Of a stretch of DNA of 17,433 bases, positions 6,422-14,226 are shown piece by piece. The DNA lies in assembly GCA_017431755.1 (NCBI GenBank), contig JAFRKM010000106.1, forward strand, positions 1 to 17,433, written 5' to 3'. Source of the stretch: Clostridia bacterium (GTDB lineage: Bacteria; Bacillota; Clostridia; Oscillospirales; Acutalibacteraceae). The notes below the pieces were generated by a model, which worked only from the letters and a program-made list of their open reading frames with translations, did no database searches and had not been told where the DNA came from. A program made the translations under genes and the position numbers. Numbering within the stretch: position 1 is the first letter of the stretch; each line of letters opens with the position of its first letter.

Positions 6422-9400
6422 CTGGACAGAAGACCAAAAAAATGCTATTGAATCCACAGGCGGCACAGTTTTGGTATCTGCTGCTGCAGGATCAGGCAAA
6501 ACATCTGTACTTGTTCAACGGGTACTTAACGCAATAACAAATGAAACCAACCCCATAGATATAACTGATTTTTTAATTGTAACCTTTACCAATATGGCAG
6601 CACAAGAAATGAAAAATAGAATTTCTTCTAAGCTATCTGAAATGATTTTAAAAAACCCAAAAAACAGCAATCTTTACCGCCAACAAATGCTTTTGAAATC
6701 CGCTAAAGTCGGGACCATAGATAGCTTCTGTTTGAACCTTGTAAAGGAAAACTTTTTTAGCCTAAACATTTCCCCTAATTTTAAAATTGCTGAGGAAACA
6801 GAAATTAAAATAATAAAAAGCAAAGCAGCTGAAACTACTCTTAATTACTTTTATGAAAAAAACAATAAAGATTTTTTAAACCTTGTAAATCTTTTAACAA
6901 ATGAAAAAAACGACAACGAACTTACTAAAATTATTGATCAAATATATGATTTTACCCGCTCTGTTCCTTTACCAAAAATCTGGATGGATAAAATTTTAGA
7001 ATTATATAAACCACCCGAAGAAAATACATCTTACTGGGAAACTTTAATGATAAATAATGCAAAGTCTACTGCTGATGCCTGTGAAAACATTATTAAAAAT
7101 TCACTACAAACCATAACCAACTTCCCAAATATAAAAAAATCATACGAGCAAATTTTAAAAGATGATTTAAACCAGATAAATCGCCTTACATCTGCATCTT
7201 TAGGGAAAAACTATGACGAAATTTACAGTGTGTTATCTTCTTTTTCATTTTCTTCACTTAAACCGGTGAAAAACCCAGAAAACAATTCCGTTAAAGACCA
7301 AGTAAAAGAAGCCAGAAACTACGCTAAAGATTTAATAGGTAAATTAAAAACTAATATCTGCTCATCGCACCAAGAAAATAAAAGTGTTCAAAAAGCTACT
7401 TACAATATAGTTAAAACCTTATTTGACTTAGTGACTTATTACGAAAATGAAATTTTTAATTTAAAACTTGCAAAAAATATACTGAGCTTCAGCGATATTG
7501 AACATCTAACCATAAAATTGCTTACAAATATAGAAAATGGTGAGATTAAAAAAAGCCAAATTGCCAAAGAACTTTCTGCGGAGTTCAAAGAAATAATGGT
7601 TGACGAATACCAAGATATAAACGAAACTCAAGATATGATTTTTAAAATGATAACAAAAAACGAAAGCAATATTTTTATGGTAGGAGATGTTAAGCAAAGC
7701 ATTTATAAATTCAGGCAATCCAAACCTGAAATATTTCTTGAAAAAAAAGAGGTTTTTAATAACTTCAGTAAAAAAAATCCATCATACCCCACAAAAATAA
7801 TTCTGGGTAAAAACTTTCGTAGCGAAAACGGTATAATTGGCTTTATAAATTTTATTTTTGAAAATTTAATGTCTAAAAATTCCGCCGGAATAGAATATAA
7901 TAAAGAAGAGCAACTAATTTCCGGATTAAATGAAAAAGAAAATCCAAGCTTACAAAAATCTGTAGACTTAAAAATTATAAATTTAAGTGGTAACAAAGAA
8001 GACAAATACATAATCGAAGCGCAGGCTATTGCAAAATCAATAACAAAAATGATTGCAGAAGGCTTTACAGTAAAAAATAAAAACAACCAAAGGCCTGCTA
8101 CATATTCTGATTTTTGCATTTTACTAAGAAGTGCAAACAAAAAAGCTAATATCTACGCTAAAGAACTTTTTAAATGTGGTATACCCTGCAAAGCAGAACT
8201 GGAAGAAAACTTTTTATCTACCAAAGAAATAACTTCTATACTTTCCGTTTTAGAAGTTGTAAATAATCCCATTCAAGATATTCCTTTAATGGGAGCTATG
8301 ATTAATCCAATTTTTAATTTTACTATTGACGAAATAAGCGCCCTACGAATAGGAAACACTTCAGAACCTCTTTATTTTACAATTAAAAAAGCCGCAGAAA
8401 ACGGAAACCCAAAACTAACAAAATTCATTAAACAAATCGAACATTATCGACGATTATCAAGTAACTGCTCGTGCAACGAATTAATAGATTACATATACAA
8501 AGATACAGATTTTTCTGAAATTTTCAGCGCTATGGAAAATGGAGAAACCAAAAAAACAAATTTAATGTACTTTATGGATTATGCTAAAAATTACGAATCA
8601 CATTCCCATAATGGCCTTGATGGATTTTTAAAATTTATAAAAAACATTAAAGAAAAAGGCGGAGATTTAAAACCTGCCCCAAGCTTTTCCGGATACAATA
8701 CAGTTAAAATAATGAGCATACACAAATCAAAAGGGCTTGAATTCCCCATATGCATTTTAGCAGATTGTTCAGGCAAATTTAATAACGACACAGACAGTAT
8801 AGTTATTCATAGTGAACTCGGCATTGGAACAAAATTAAAAGACGAAGAAGAATCTATAAAATACGACAACATAATAAGAAAATCAATATCCCTGCAAAAT
8901 AAATCGGAATCCATGGGCGAAGAACTCAGGATACTCTATGTTGCACTTACTCGGGCAAAACAAAAACTAATTTTAATTACATCCTTTGAAAATCCACAAA
9001 AAGAGCTTAAAAAATATCTAAATCTTTCGCTTTGCAACACAAAGAACAATCCATACATCGTTAAAAACGCATCTTCTTTTGCGCAGTGGATATTTTTGTC
9101 CATTATAAAAAGCAACTGCCGAAATAAACTTTGCAACATACTCGATTTACCGGAAGAAATTTCCGAAGAAACTTATCCGAATTTAGACATAAACATAGAT
9201 TTTATAGATGAATTTTCAAATAAAGAAGAAAATAAAAAAGAGGAGCAAACCAAACAAACAACCTCTGATATCGTACAAATAAATGAAAATTTACTTAAAA
9301 AATTTGAAAAAAGATTCGCTTTTATTGAAAACTCTAAACCAAAAGAAAACTTACCTCTAAAAATAGCCGCTTCAAAACTGGCAAGCGGCGAAAAATGGAA

Positions 9401-9953
9401 AGAATACATCGCGTCTTCTTGCCCTGCATTTTTGCTTGGCGAAAAACTCACTCCGTCTTCCAGAGGAACAGCCATGCATAATTTTATGTGTTATTCTGAT
9501 TTTAATAACATCGCAAAATTTGGAATTGATTACGAAATAAAATATCTTTATGAAAATAAATTTTTAAGCAAGGAAGAAATTCAAAATTTAGATAGAAATG
9601 CTTTAACGAAATTTACCAATTCTGATTTATTTGGCAGAATTTTAAAAAGCAAAAATGTTTTGCGCGAACACAGATTTTCCGTCAGCATACCTGCAAAATA
9701 TATATTTAAAGAAACAAGTCAAACGGAAAACATCGTTGTAGAAGGCGCCTTGGATTGCGCTTTTAAAGAAAATGGAAAATATGTTATAGTGGACTACAAA
9801 ACAGACAAAACTGATGATTTGTCTCTTCTTTATGAAAAATACTCCCGTCAGCTAAAAATATATAAATACGCGCTGTCACACATTGAAGAAACAGACGTTT
9901 TAGAAACCGGAATATATTCTTTTTATATGAACGATTATTTTTGTAAATATTAA
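6411..9953 (+). CDS. addA: ATP-dependent helicase/nuclease subunit A
   Basis: AddA is the UvrD-like 3'-5' helicase and nuclease of AddAB, cytoplasmic, acting in break repair. All superfamily 1 motifs are present: AAAGSGKT Walker A (K30, T31), VDEYQD motif II (D398-D402), VGDVKQSIYKFR, NFRSE, IMSIHKSKGLEFP and LYVALTRAK. The C-terminal nuclease carries EGALDCAF and VDYKTDK (D1128) followed by the QLKIYKYAL helix. With 1180 residues it is close to, slightly under, the Bacillus protein. I start at 6411 rather than the in-frame ATG at 6390 because AAGGCGGTGA (6393-6402) lies eight bases before it; the start then overlaps the last codons of addB. Its stop overlaps the end of radA on the other strand by four bases, with no terminator visible between them. 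Confidence 0.93.
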   Translation: MNSNWTEDQKNAIESTGGTVLVSAAAGSGKTSVLVQRVLNAITNETNPIDITDFLIVTFTNMAAQEMKNRISSKLSEMILKNPKNSNLYRQQMLLKSAKVGTIDSFCLNLVKENFFSLNISPNFKIAEETEIKIIKSKAAETTLNYFYEKNNKDFLNLVNLLTNEKNDNELTKIIDQIYDFTRSVPLPKIWMDKILELYKPPEENTSYWETLMINNAKSTADACENIIKNSLQTITNFPNIKKSYEQILKDDLNQINRLTSASLGKNYDEIYSVLSSFSFSSLKPVKNPENNSVKDQVKEARNYAKDLIGKLKTNICSSHQENKSVQKATYNIVKTLFDLVTYYENEIFNLKLAKNILSFSDIEHLTIKLLTNIENGEIKKSQIAKELSAEFKEIMVDEYQDINETQDMIFKMITKNESNIFMVGDVKQSIYKFRQSKPEIFLEKKEVFNNFSKKNPSYPTKIILGKNFRSENGIIGFINFIFENLMSKNSAGIEYNKEEQLISGLNEKENPSLQKSVDLKIINLSGNKEDKYIIEAQAIAKSITKMIAEGFTVKNKNNQRPATYSDFCILLRSANKKANIYAKELFKCGIPCKAELEENFLSTKEITSILSVLEVVNNPIQDIPLMGAMINPIFNFTIDEISALRIGNTSEPLYFTIKKAAENGNPKLTKFIKQIEHYRRLSSNCSCNELIDYIYKDTDFSEIFSAMENGETKKTNLMYFMDYAKNYESHSHNGLDGFLKFIKNIKEKGGDLKPAPSFSGYNTVKIMSIHKSKGLEFPICILADCSGKFNNDTDSIVIHSELGIGTKLKDEEESIKYDNIIRKSISLQNKSESMGEELRILYVALTRAKQKLILITSFENPQKELKKYLNLSLCNTKNNPYIVKNASSFAQWIFLSIIKSNCRNKLCNILDLPEEISEETYPNLDINIDFIDEFSNKEENKKEEQTKQTTSDIVQINENLLKKFEKRFAFIENSKPKENLPLKIAASKLASGEKWKEYIASSCPAFLLGEKLTPSSRGTAMHNFMCYSDFNNIAKFGIDYEIKYLYENKFLSKEEIQNLDRNALTKFTNSDLFGRILKSKNVLREHRFSVSIPAKYIFKETSQTENIVVEGALDCAFKENGKYVIVDYKTDKTDDLSLLYEKYSRQLKIYKYALSHIEETDVLETGIYSFYMNDYFCKY

Positions 9954-11323
9954 TTCATGGCGGATTCTACTGCTTCGCGTACATTTTTTGCCCCTATTAC
10001 TTTTATTTTGTACTTTGAGGGGTTACTAAACGATTTAAAGTTATAATACGGAATAATACATTTTTCAAAACCCAAACGTTCGGCTTCCCCAACCCTTACT
10101 TCACAGTGCGGCACAGAACGAATTTCTCCTGCCAGACCAATCTCTCCGAACGCTATAATATTATCATTTACAACCACATCTTTTAAACTTGAAACAAGCG
10201 TAATTGCCACAGAAAGATCCGCAGCAGGTTCATCGAGTTTAATTCCTCCTACGACATTTACATATGCGTCCATAGAAGAAAAATAGTATCCGCAGCGCTT
10301 TTCTAAAACTGCCAAAATCAAAGACATACGGTTATAGTCAAAACCTGTGGCCATTCTTCTTGGATTCCCAAAGCTCGTTGGAGTAACAAGACCTTGAACT
10401 TCTGTTAAAATCGGGCGGGAACCCTCAACAGTACATGCAACACATATTCCCGGTACGCCATGAGGTTTTCCGGAAAGAAGCATCTCAGACGGATTTGAAA
10501 CTTCTTTTAAACCCACATTATCCATACGGAATACGCCTATTTCGTTTGTGGAACCATGCCTATTTTTCACCGTACGCAAAATTCTATAAGACATCTGACC
10601 ATCACCTTCAAAATAAAGCACAGCATCAACCATATGTTCAAGGACTTTCGGCCCTGCAATAGCACCATCTTTATTTACATGTCCTATTAAAATGGTTGTA
10701 ATATCAAGCGATTTTGAAAGTTTTAAAAATGCATTTGCACATTCCTTAACTTGCGACACACTACCCGGTAAAGTTGAAGAATCCGGGTTAGACATTGTTT
10801 GAATAGAATCTACTATTACCAGATCGGGATGCGTAAATTCTATTTCAGAAGCTATTAGATTTATGTTTGTTTCCGTTATTATATAAAGATTATCATTGCT
10901 CACACCAAGGCGCGCAGCTCTCATTTTGATTTGACGTTTAGATTCTTCGCCCGAGATATATAAAATTTTTAAATTTTTATCTATATAATTACATATTTGA
11001 AGCAAAAGCGTAGATTTTCCTATTCCCGGAGTACCTCCAAGAAGCGAAATTGAACCTTTTACTATTCCTCCGCCAAACACTCTGTCAAGCTCTTTAAAAC
11101 CTGTGTGATATCTTGTTTCTTCGTTTATATCTATACTATTTATCGGCACTTCTAAAATATTTGAAGCTGTTATTTTTGGAAACGATGATTTATTTTTAGA
11201 AGACATCTCTCTGATTTCTTCCACCATCGTATTCCCACTACCACAAGACGGGCAAATCCCATTCCATTTTGCAGATTCATAACCACATTCCGAACAAACA
11301 AAAACATTTTTTATTTTTTTCAT
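9950..11323 (-). CDS. radA: DNA repair protein RadA (Sms)
   Basis: RadA is a hexameric RecA-like motor that drives branch migration and D-loop extension in recombination. This 457-residue protein is full length. Order: C4 zinc finger (C10, C13, C24, C27 in CSECG...CPSCG), Walker A GGTPGIGKST (K103), Walker B-like VIVDSIQT (D172), the RadA-specific KNRHG motif (253-257), and a C-terminal Lon-like domain (SSMDAYVNVVGGIKLDEPAA onward). The Walker A has Thr98 where Asp is common. AAGGAAG lies eight bases before the ATG. cwlD lies 69 bases upstream on the same strand with no terminator between, so they may be co-transcribed. It converges on and overlaps addA by four bases. Confidence 0.95.
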   Translation of the reverse strand: MKKIKNVFVCSECGYESAKWNGICPSCGSGNTMVEEIREMSSKNKSSFPKITASNILEVPINSIDINEETRYHTGFKELDRVFGGGIVKGSISLLGGTPGIGKSTLLLQICNYIDKNLKILYISGEESKRQIKMRAARLGVSNDNLYIITETNINLIASEIEFTHPDLVIVDSIQTMSNPDSSTLPGSVSQVKECANAFLKLSKSLDITTILIGHVNKDGAIAGPKVLEHMVDAVLYFEGDGQMSYRILRTVKNRHGSTNEIGVFRMDNVGLKEVSNPSEMLLSGKPHGVPGICVACTVEGSRPILTEVQGLVTPTSFGNPRRMATGFDYNRMSLILAVLEKRCGYYFSSMDAYVNVVGGIKLDEPAADLSVAITLVSSLKDVVVNDNIIAFGEIGLAGEIRSVPHCEVRVGEAERLGFEKCIIPYYNFKSFSNPSKYKIKVIGAKNVREAVESAMN

Positions 11324-11392
11324 ATTTCTTGCTTCCTTTTCTTTTTTATTATCTCTTAGTAATTTTGATTATAAAAAAGCATACGCACAAAA

Positions 11393-12130
11393 TCAAGAAT
11401 TATTAATAAAATAGTTTATTATTCCGCAGTAAATACTAAATGCCATTTTTGATTGATAGCCGTTGCTCGACAACTTTTTTGCCTCCTCTTCATTAGATAA
11501 AAACCCGCACTCAACCACCACCGCAGGAATCTGCGCTTTATTTAAAAGAAAAATCTTTTTATTTGCAGGTTTAATCTCTCGTTTATTTTGCGACTGCAAA
11601 AATCCAACCACAGAATCTTTTATACTACCGGCTAACTTTTGACTGTTATCATCATTTTTTGAATAAAATATCTGTGTACCAAAATATTTTGGGTCAGGAA
11701 ATTTATTCTGATGAATACTCACGAATATCGTTTTACTGTCACTGTTTTTTTCTATTATTTTTACACGGTTATTTAAATCAGATCGCTTTTTTTCACGCAG
11801 TGTTTCAGCACTGTCATCATAAATTGCTTCGTCTTCTTCCCGCGTCATGACCACATCATAACCCGCTGACTTTAAAAGATCTTTTAATTTAAGCGCTATT
11901 TTTAAATTTATATCTTTTTCAACTATGCCATCTTGCCCCACTGCTCCACCGTCTTCTCCTCCGTGCCCAGCATCTAGAACAATTTTATAGCTTAAATTAG
12001 AATTGCTTTTAGAATTTATTTCCCCATAAGCTACAAAAGCTAACCCTAAAACCATAACCACACTTAAAACACATGTAATGTAAAATACATATTTGCCTTT
12101 AAACTTATCAAAAATATCATTATAATTCAA
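11393..12130 (-). CDS. cwlD: CwlD-type N-acetylmuramoyl-L-alanine amidase (spore cortex)
   Basis: A zinc amidase of the Amidase_3 family. CwlD, with a deacetylase, makes the muramic-delta-lactam that lets germination enzymes recognise spore cortex. One N-terminal membrane helix (about residues 15-35) places the domain outside the mother-cell membrane. Zinc ligands and catalytic residues are present: LDAGHGGEDGG (H56), GIVEKDINL (E71), VSIHQN (H140) and VVECGFLSN (E207). Size (245 residues) and the single anchor without binding repeats fit CwlD rather than a vegetative autolysin, though that is inferred. The longest frame begins with GTG at 12139, but AAGGAG touches that codon; a TTG at 12130 is eight bases away and is my choice. 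It ends in TGA. radA follows on the same strand. Confidence 0.8.
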   Translation of the reverse strand: MNYNDIFDKFKGKYVFYITCVLSVVMVLGLAFVAYGEINSKSNSNLSYKIVLDAGHGGEDGGAVGQDGIVEKDINLKIALKLKDLLKSAGYDVVMTREEDEAIYDDSAETLREKKRSDLNNRVKIIEKNSDSKTIFVSIHQNKFPDPKYFGTQIFYSKNDDNSQKLAGSIKDSVVGFLQSQNKREIKPANKKIFLLNKAQIPAVVVECGFLSNEEEAKKLSSNGYQSKMAFSIYCGIINYFINNS

Positions 12131-12138
12131 AAAACTCA

Positions 12139-12144
12139 CTCCTT
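12139..12144 (-). promoter_or_regulatory. ribosome binding site deciding the cwlD start
   Basis: AAGGAG on the minus strand overlaps the possible GTG start at 12139 and sits eight bases before the in-frame TTG at 12130. The spacing excludes the GTG and supports an unusual TTG start. Confidence 0.65.
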
Positions 12145-12168
12145 AAAACATATTTATGATTAAAAAGT

Positions 12169-12182
12169 AAGTTTTAAAACTT
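12169..12182. repeat. 14-bp palindrome between cwlD and the PAQR gene
   Basis: AAGTTTTAAAACTT is perfectly self-complementary and lies about 25 bases upstream of the cwlD ribosome binding site in the divergent gap. It could be an operator, but such AT-only palindromes also arise by chance in this composition. Confidence 0.35.
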
Positions 12183-12210
12183 CAATCTACTAAAATAATA
12201 ATTAATAGTA

Positions 12211-12216
12211 TATAAT
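12211..12216 (+). promoter_or_regulatory. candidate -10 box for the PAQR gene
   Basis: TATAAT lies 40 bases before the ATG at 12257. No convincing -35 box is found 16-18 bases upstream, so this rests on the hexamer and position alone. Confidence 0.35.
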
Positions 12217-12256
12217 CAAAAATATATATTAATTCTTTTTGAAAGGTAACCGGGCA

Positions 12257-12895
12257 ATGAAAAAAACTACAAATATTAAACTACCCAAATATAGTATACT
12301 GGAAGAAATTTTAAATTCTATTTCGCACGGAATTGGTTTTATTTTTTCCGCCGCCGCTTTTATACTTTTGATCCTAAAACATCAAAACAATCTTAAAAAC
12401 ATAGTTGTAATGGGCATTTACAGTTTTACTCTTATGTTTTTATATTTATCATCAACTTTATACCACAGTATACCACCCCCAAAAGTAAAAAATATACTTA
12501 GAAAATTCGACCACTGCTCAATATTTTTACTAATTGCCGGTACATACACTCCTATTTGTTCTGTGCTTATAAACAACTTTTTTTCATATATTGTTCTTGC
12601 TATTGTTTGGGTGGCTGCATTAATCGGAATAATTTTAAACACAATTAGCGTAAATAAGTTTGAAAAATTTTCTCTAGTTTGCTACATAGCAATGGGCTGG
12701 AGTATAGTGCTAATTGCAAAACCGGCATGGCAAAATTTAAATTCATTTCAGCTTAAATGGTTAATTTTAGGCGGTGTTTTTTACACTGTTGGAGCGATTT
12801 TTTACGTACTTGGAAAAAAGGAAAAATACATTCACAGCGTTTGGCATATATTTGTATTAATTGGAAGTTTATGCCACTTTATAACAATATATTAA
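12257..12895 (+). CDS. haemolysin III / PAQR family membrane protein
   Basis: A 212-residue protein with about seven membrane helices. Family marks: EEILNSISHGIG at the N-terminus (H24), STLYHS (H70), RKFDHCSIFLLIAGTYTP (D85, H86) and the C-terminal HSVWHIFVLIGSLCHF (H193, H197). The histidines and aspartate match the zinc site proposed for this superfamily, whose bacterial members are linked to membrane lipid homeostasis or called haemolysin III; true lysis of host cells is not established. A TTG at 12239 would extend the frame, but AAAGGT (12242-12247) nine bases before the ATG makes the ATG the start. The unknown secreted protein follows after 19 bases, probably in one transcript. Divergent from cwlD. 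Confidence 0.88.
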   Translation: MKKTTNIKLPKYSILEEILNSISHGIGFIFSAAAFILLILKHQNNLKNIVVMGIYSFTLMFLYLSSTLYHSIPPPKVKNILRKFDHCSIFLLIAGTYTPICSVLINNFFSYIVLAIVWVAALIGIILNTISVNKFEKFSLVCYIAMGWSIVLIAKPAWQNLNSFQLKWLILGGVFYTVGAIFYVLGKKEKYIHSVWHIFVLIGSLCHFITIY

Positions 12896-12914
12896 AAGGA
12901 GAAATCAAAAAAGC

Positions 12915-13850
12915 ATGAAATCCCACAAAAGCAAAAAAATCATTTCAAAGATTATTTTTATTTTAAGCCCTTTATTCTTAACCGCAAATACATTTGCTAT
13001 GAAACCTAATAAACCCCATACACATATACAAAGTGAAACCAGCAAAAATCAAGCTTCACAAACTGAATTAAAATCACCCACCAAAAAAGCAACTATCAAT
13101 TACAACCACCGTAAAAAATTATCATATTTAAACGAACTTGCTGTACACGAAGCAAATAAAAGTGCCAAAACGGATTTAAAACCTACTCAAATCAGCATAA
13201 GAAGTGACGGCTGCATAACTAAGCGTTATGAAACCAAAAATTATATAATAACAGATATCTTAACTAAAAACGGAATAAATATCATCAAAAAAGCCAAAAA
13301 AAATAGTACTCCTAAAACAAGTGCGCCTACTTACGGGCCTTATAAAAACGACCCTTACAATGAATCTGACGATGAATGGGAAAACAACGAATATACCAAG
13401 AATATTTTACATCTTAAAATGACCCATCATCCTCACGATTATTTTAAAATTAGAATCCTTAGCAACAAAATTGACTTTATCCACAAAACAATGGATTACT
13501 CTCTTCCGGAAAAATATGCATTCTACGCTTGGACATTATTTCTTGATGATAAAAACAATCCTTCTGCATTTTTAAAATATGTTTTAAATACAGGCTCATT
13601 AATACAACATTTAAAAACAATGGAAGACGAATTGTTCTACGACAGCCCTTTATGCTGCAATATGTTTATAATGGATAATCGTATAAAATTAAGTAAACCT
13701 CTTAATTTCCCGAAAAGCGAATGGTCAAAAAGGCAAAAAAATCTTAATTACATTATTTATGTAAAAAAAGATTTTTTACAAAATCTTACTCCGGACGAAT
13801 GGTCAGAAATAACATTTTATATTCCTTTTAAAGCGATAAACTCACAGTAA
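12915..13850 (+). CDS. unknown secreted protein
   Basis: I do not recognise this 311-residue protein. It starts with a basic stretch and hydrophobic core typical of a Sec signal peptide, with likely cleavage after LTANTFA (residue 28). The mature part opens with about 60 residues rich in Lys, Ser, Thr and Gln, probably disordered, then a more ordered mixed region with an acidic patch (ESDDEWENNEY) and a Cys pair (LCCNMF). There are no membrane helices, anchor motif or repeats. AAAAGGAG lies 13 bases before the ATG, a long spacing. It sits 19 bases after the PAQR gene, so is probably co-expressed with it. Its 3' end overlaps the YlmC-like gene on the other strand by 23 bases. An exported or surface factor is the safe statement; a host-directed role is only a guess. 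Confidence 0.7.
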   Translation: MKSHKSKKIISKIIFILSPLFLTANTFAMKPNKPHTHIQSETSKNQASQTELKSPTKKATINYNHRKKLSYLNELAVHEANKSAKTDLKPTQISIRSDGCITKRYETKNYIITDILTKNGINIIKKAKKNSTPKTSAPTYGPYKNDPYNESDDEWENNEYTKNILHLKMTHHPHDYFKIRILSNKIDFIHKTMDYSLPEKYAFYAWTLFLDDKNNPSAFLKYVLNTGSLIQHLKTMEDELFYDSPLCCNMFIMDNRIKLSKPLNFPKSEWSKRQKNLNYIIYVKKDFLQNLTPDEWSEITFYIPFKAINSQ

Positions 13851-14133
13851 ATAATTTTTTCCAAAACCATTTGTGCCTCTTTTTACGCCGGCAAAGTGGG
13901 TTATCTCGCACAAGAATTGTATCATCGCCGATAACCTCTATATTTTCCCATTTAATAACTATATCATCTTCTCGGCCAAGTATCCCAAAAAATTTCAGTT
14001 TGCCATAAACTATAATCGACACAAGTTTTGCACATTTCATATCTATCTCAACATCATTAACACACCCTATTCTACAGCCATCTTTTACGCTTATAACCTC
14101 TTTGTTTTTCATATCAACTATCCTGCAAAGCAT
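13828..14133 (-). CDS. YlmC/YmxH family PRC-barrel protein (sporulation-linked)
   Basis: A 101-residue cytoplasmic protein with a PRC-barrel fold of the YlmC/YmxH kind widespread in spore-forming Firmicutes. The family pattern is visible: MKNKEVISVKDGCRIGCVND, then a beta-rich middle (VSIIVYG), FFGILGREDDIVIKWENIEVIGDDTILV, then a short tail. The tail here is unusually basic (RRKKRHKWFWKK), so nucleic acid or membrane contact is possible. Precise function in the family is unsettled. AAAGGGG about ten bases upstream supports the ATG at 14133. It is a single gene, divergent from the P-type ATPase, with its end overlapping the secreted-protein gene by 23 bases. Confidence 0.75.
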   Translation of the reverse strand: MLCRIVDMKNKEVISVKDGCRIGCVNDVEIDMKCAKLVSIIVYGKLKFFGILGREDDIVIKWENIEVIGDDTILVRDNPLCRRKKRHKWFWKKLFTVSLSL

Positions 14134-14163
14134 AAATTTGCTATCCCCTTTCTAAATTTTTCA

Positions 14164-14191
14164 TTGACTAAAAAATTTAAACATTTATAAT
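14164..14191 (+). promoter_or_regulatory. sigma-A-type promoter of the P-type ATPase
   Basis: TTGACT (14164-14169), a 16-base spacer and a perfect TATAAT (14186-14191). Transcription would start near 14198, giving a leader of about 30 bases with GGAG at 14217-14220. Confidence 0.75.
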
Positions 14192-14226
14192 TTATTACAG
14201 ATTAACTTTTATTTTTGGAGAAAAAC

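Noticed and set aside
7506..9475. Several minus-strand open frames of 66-145 codons within addA
   Set aside because: They are shadows of a long, motif-complete coding region on the plus strand.
13873..14190. Plus-strand open frame of 105 codons
   Set aside because: It is antisense to the YlmC-like gene, has no ribosome binding site and no family resemblance.
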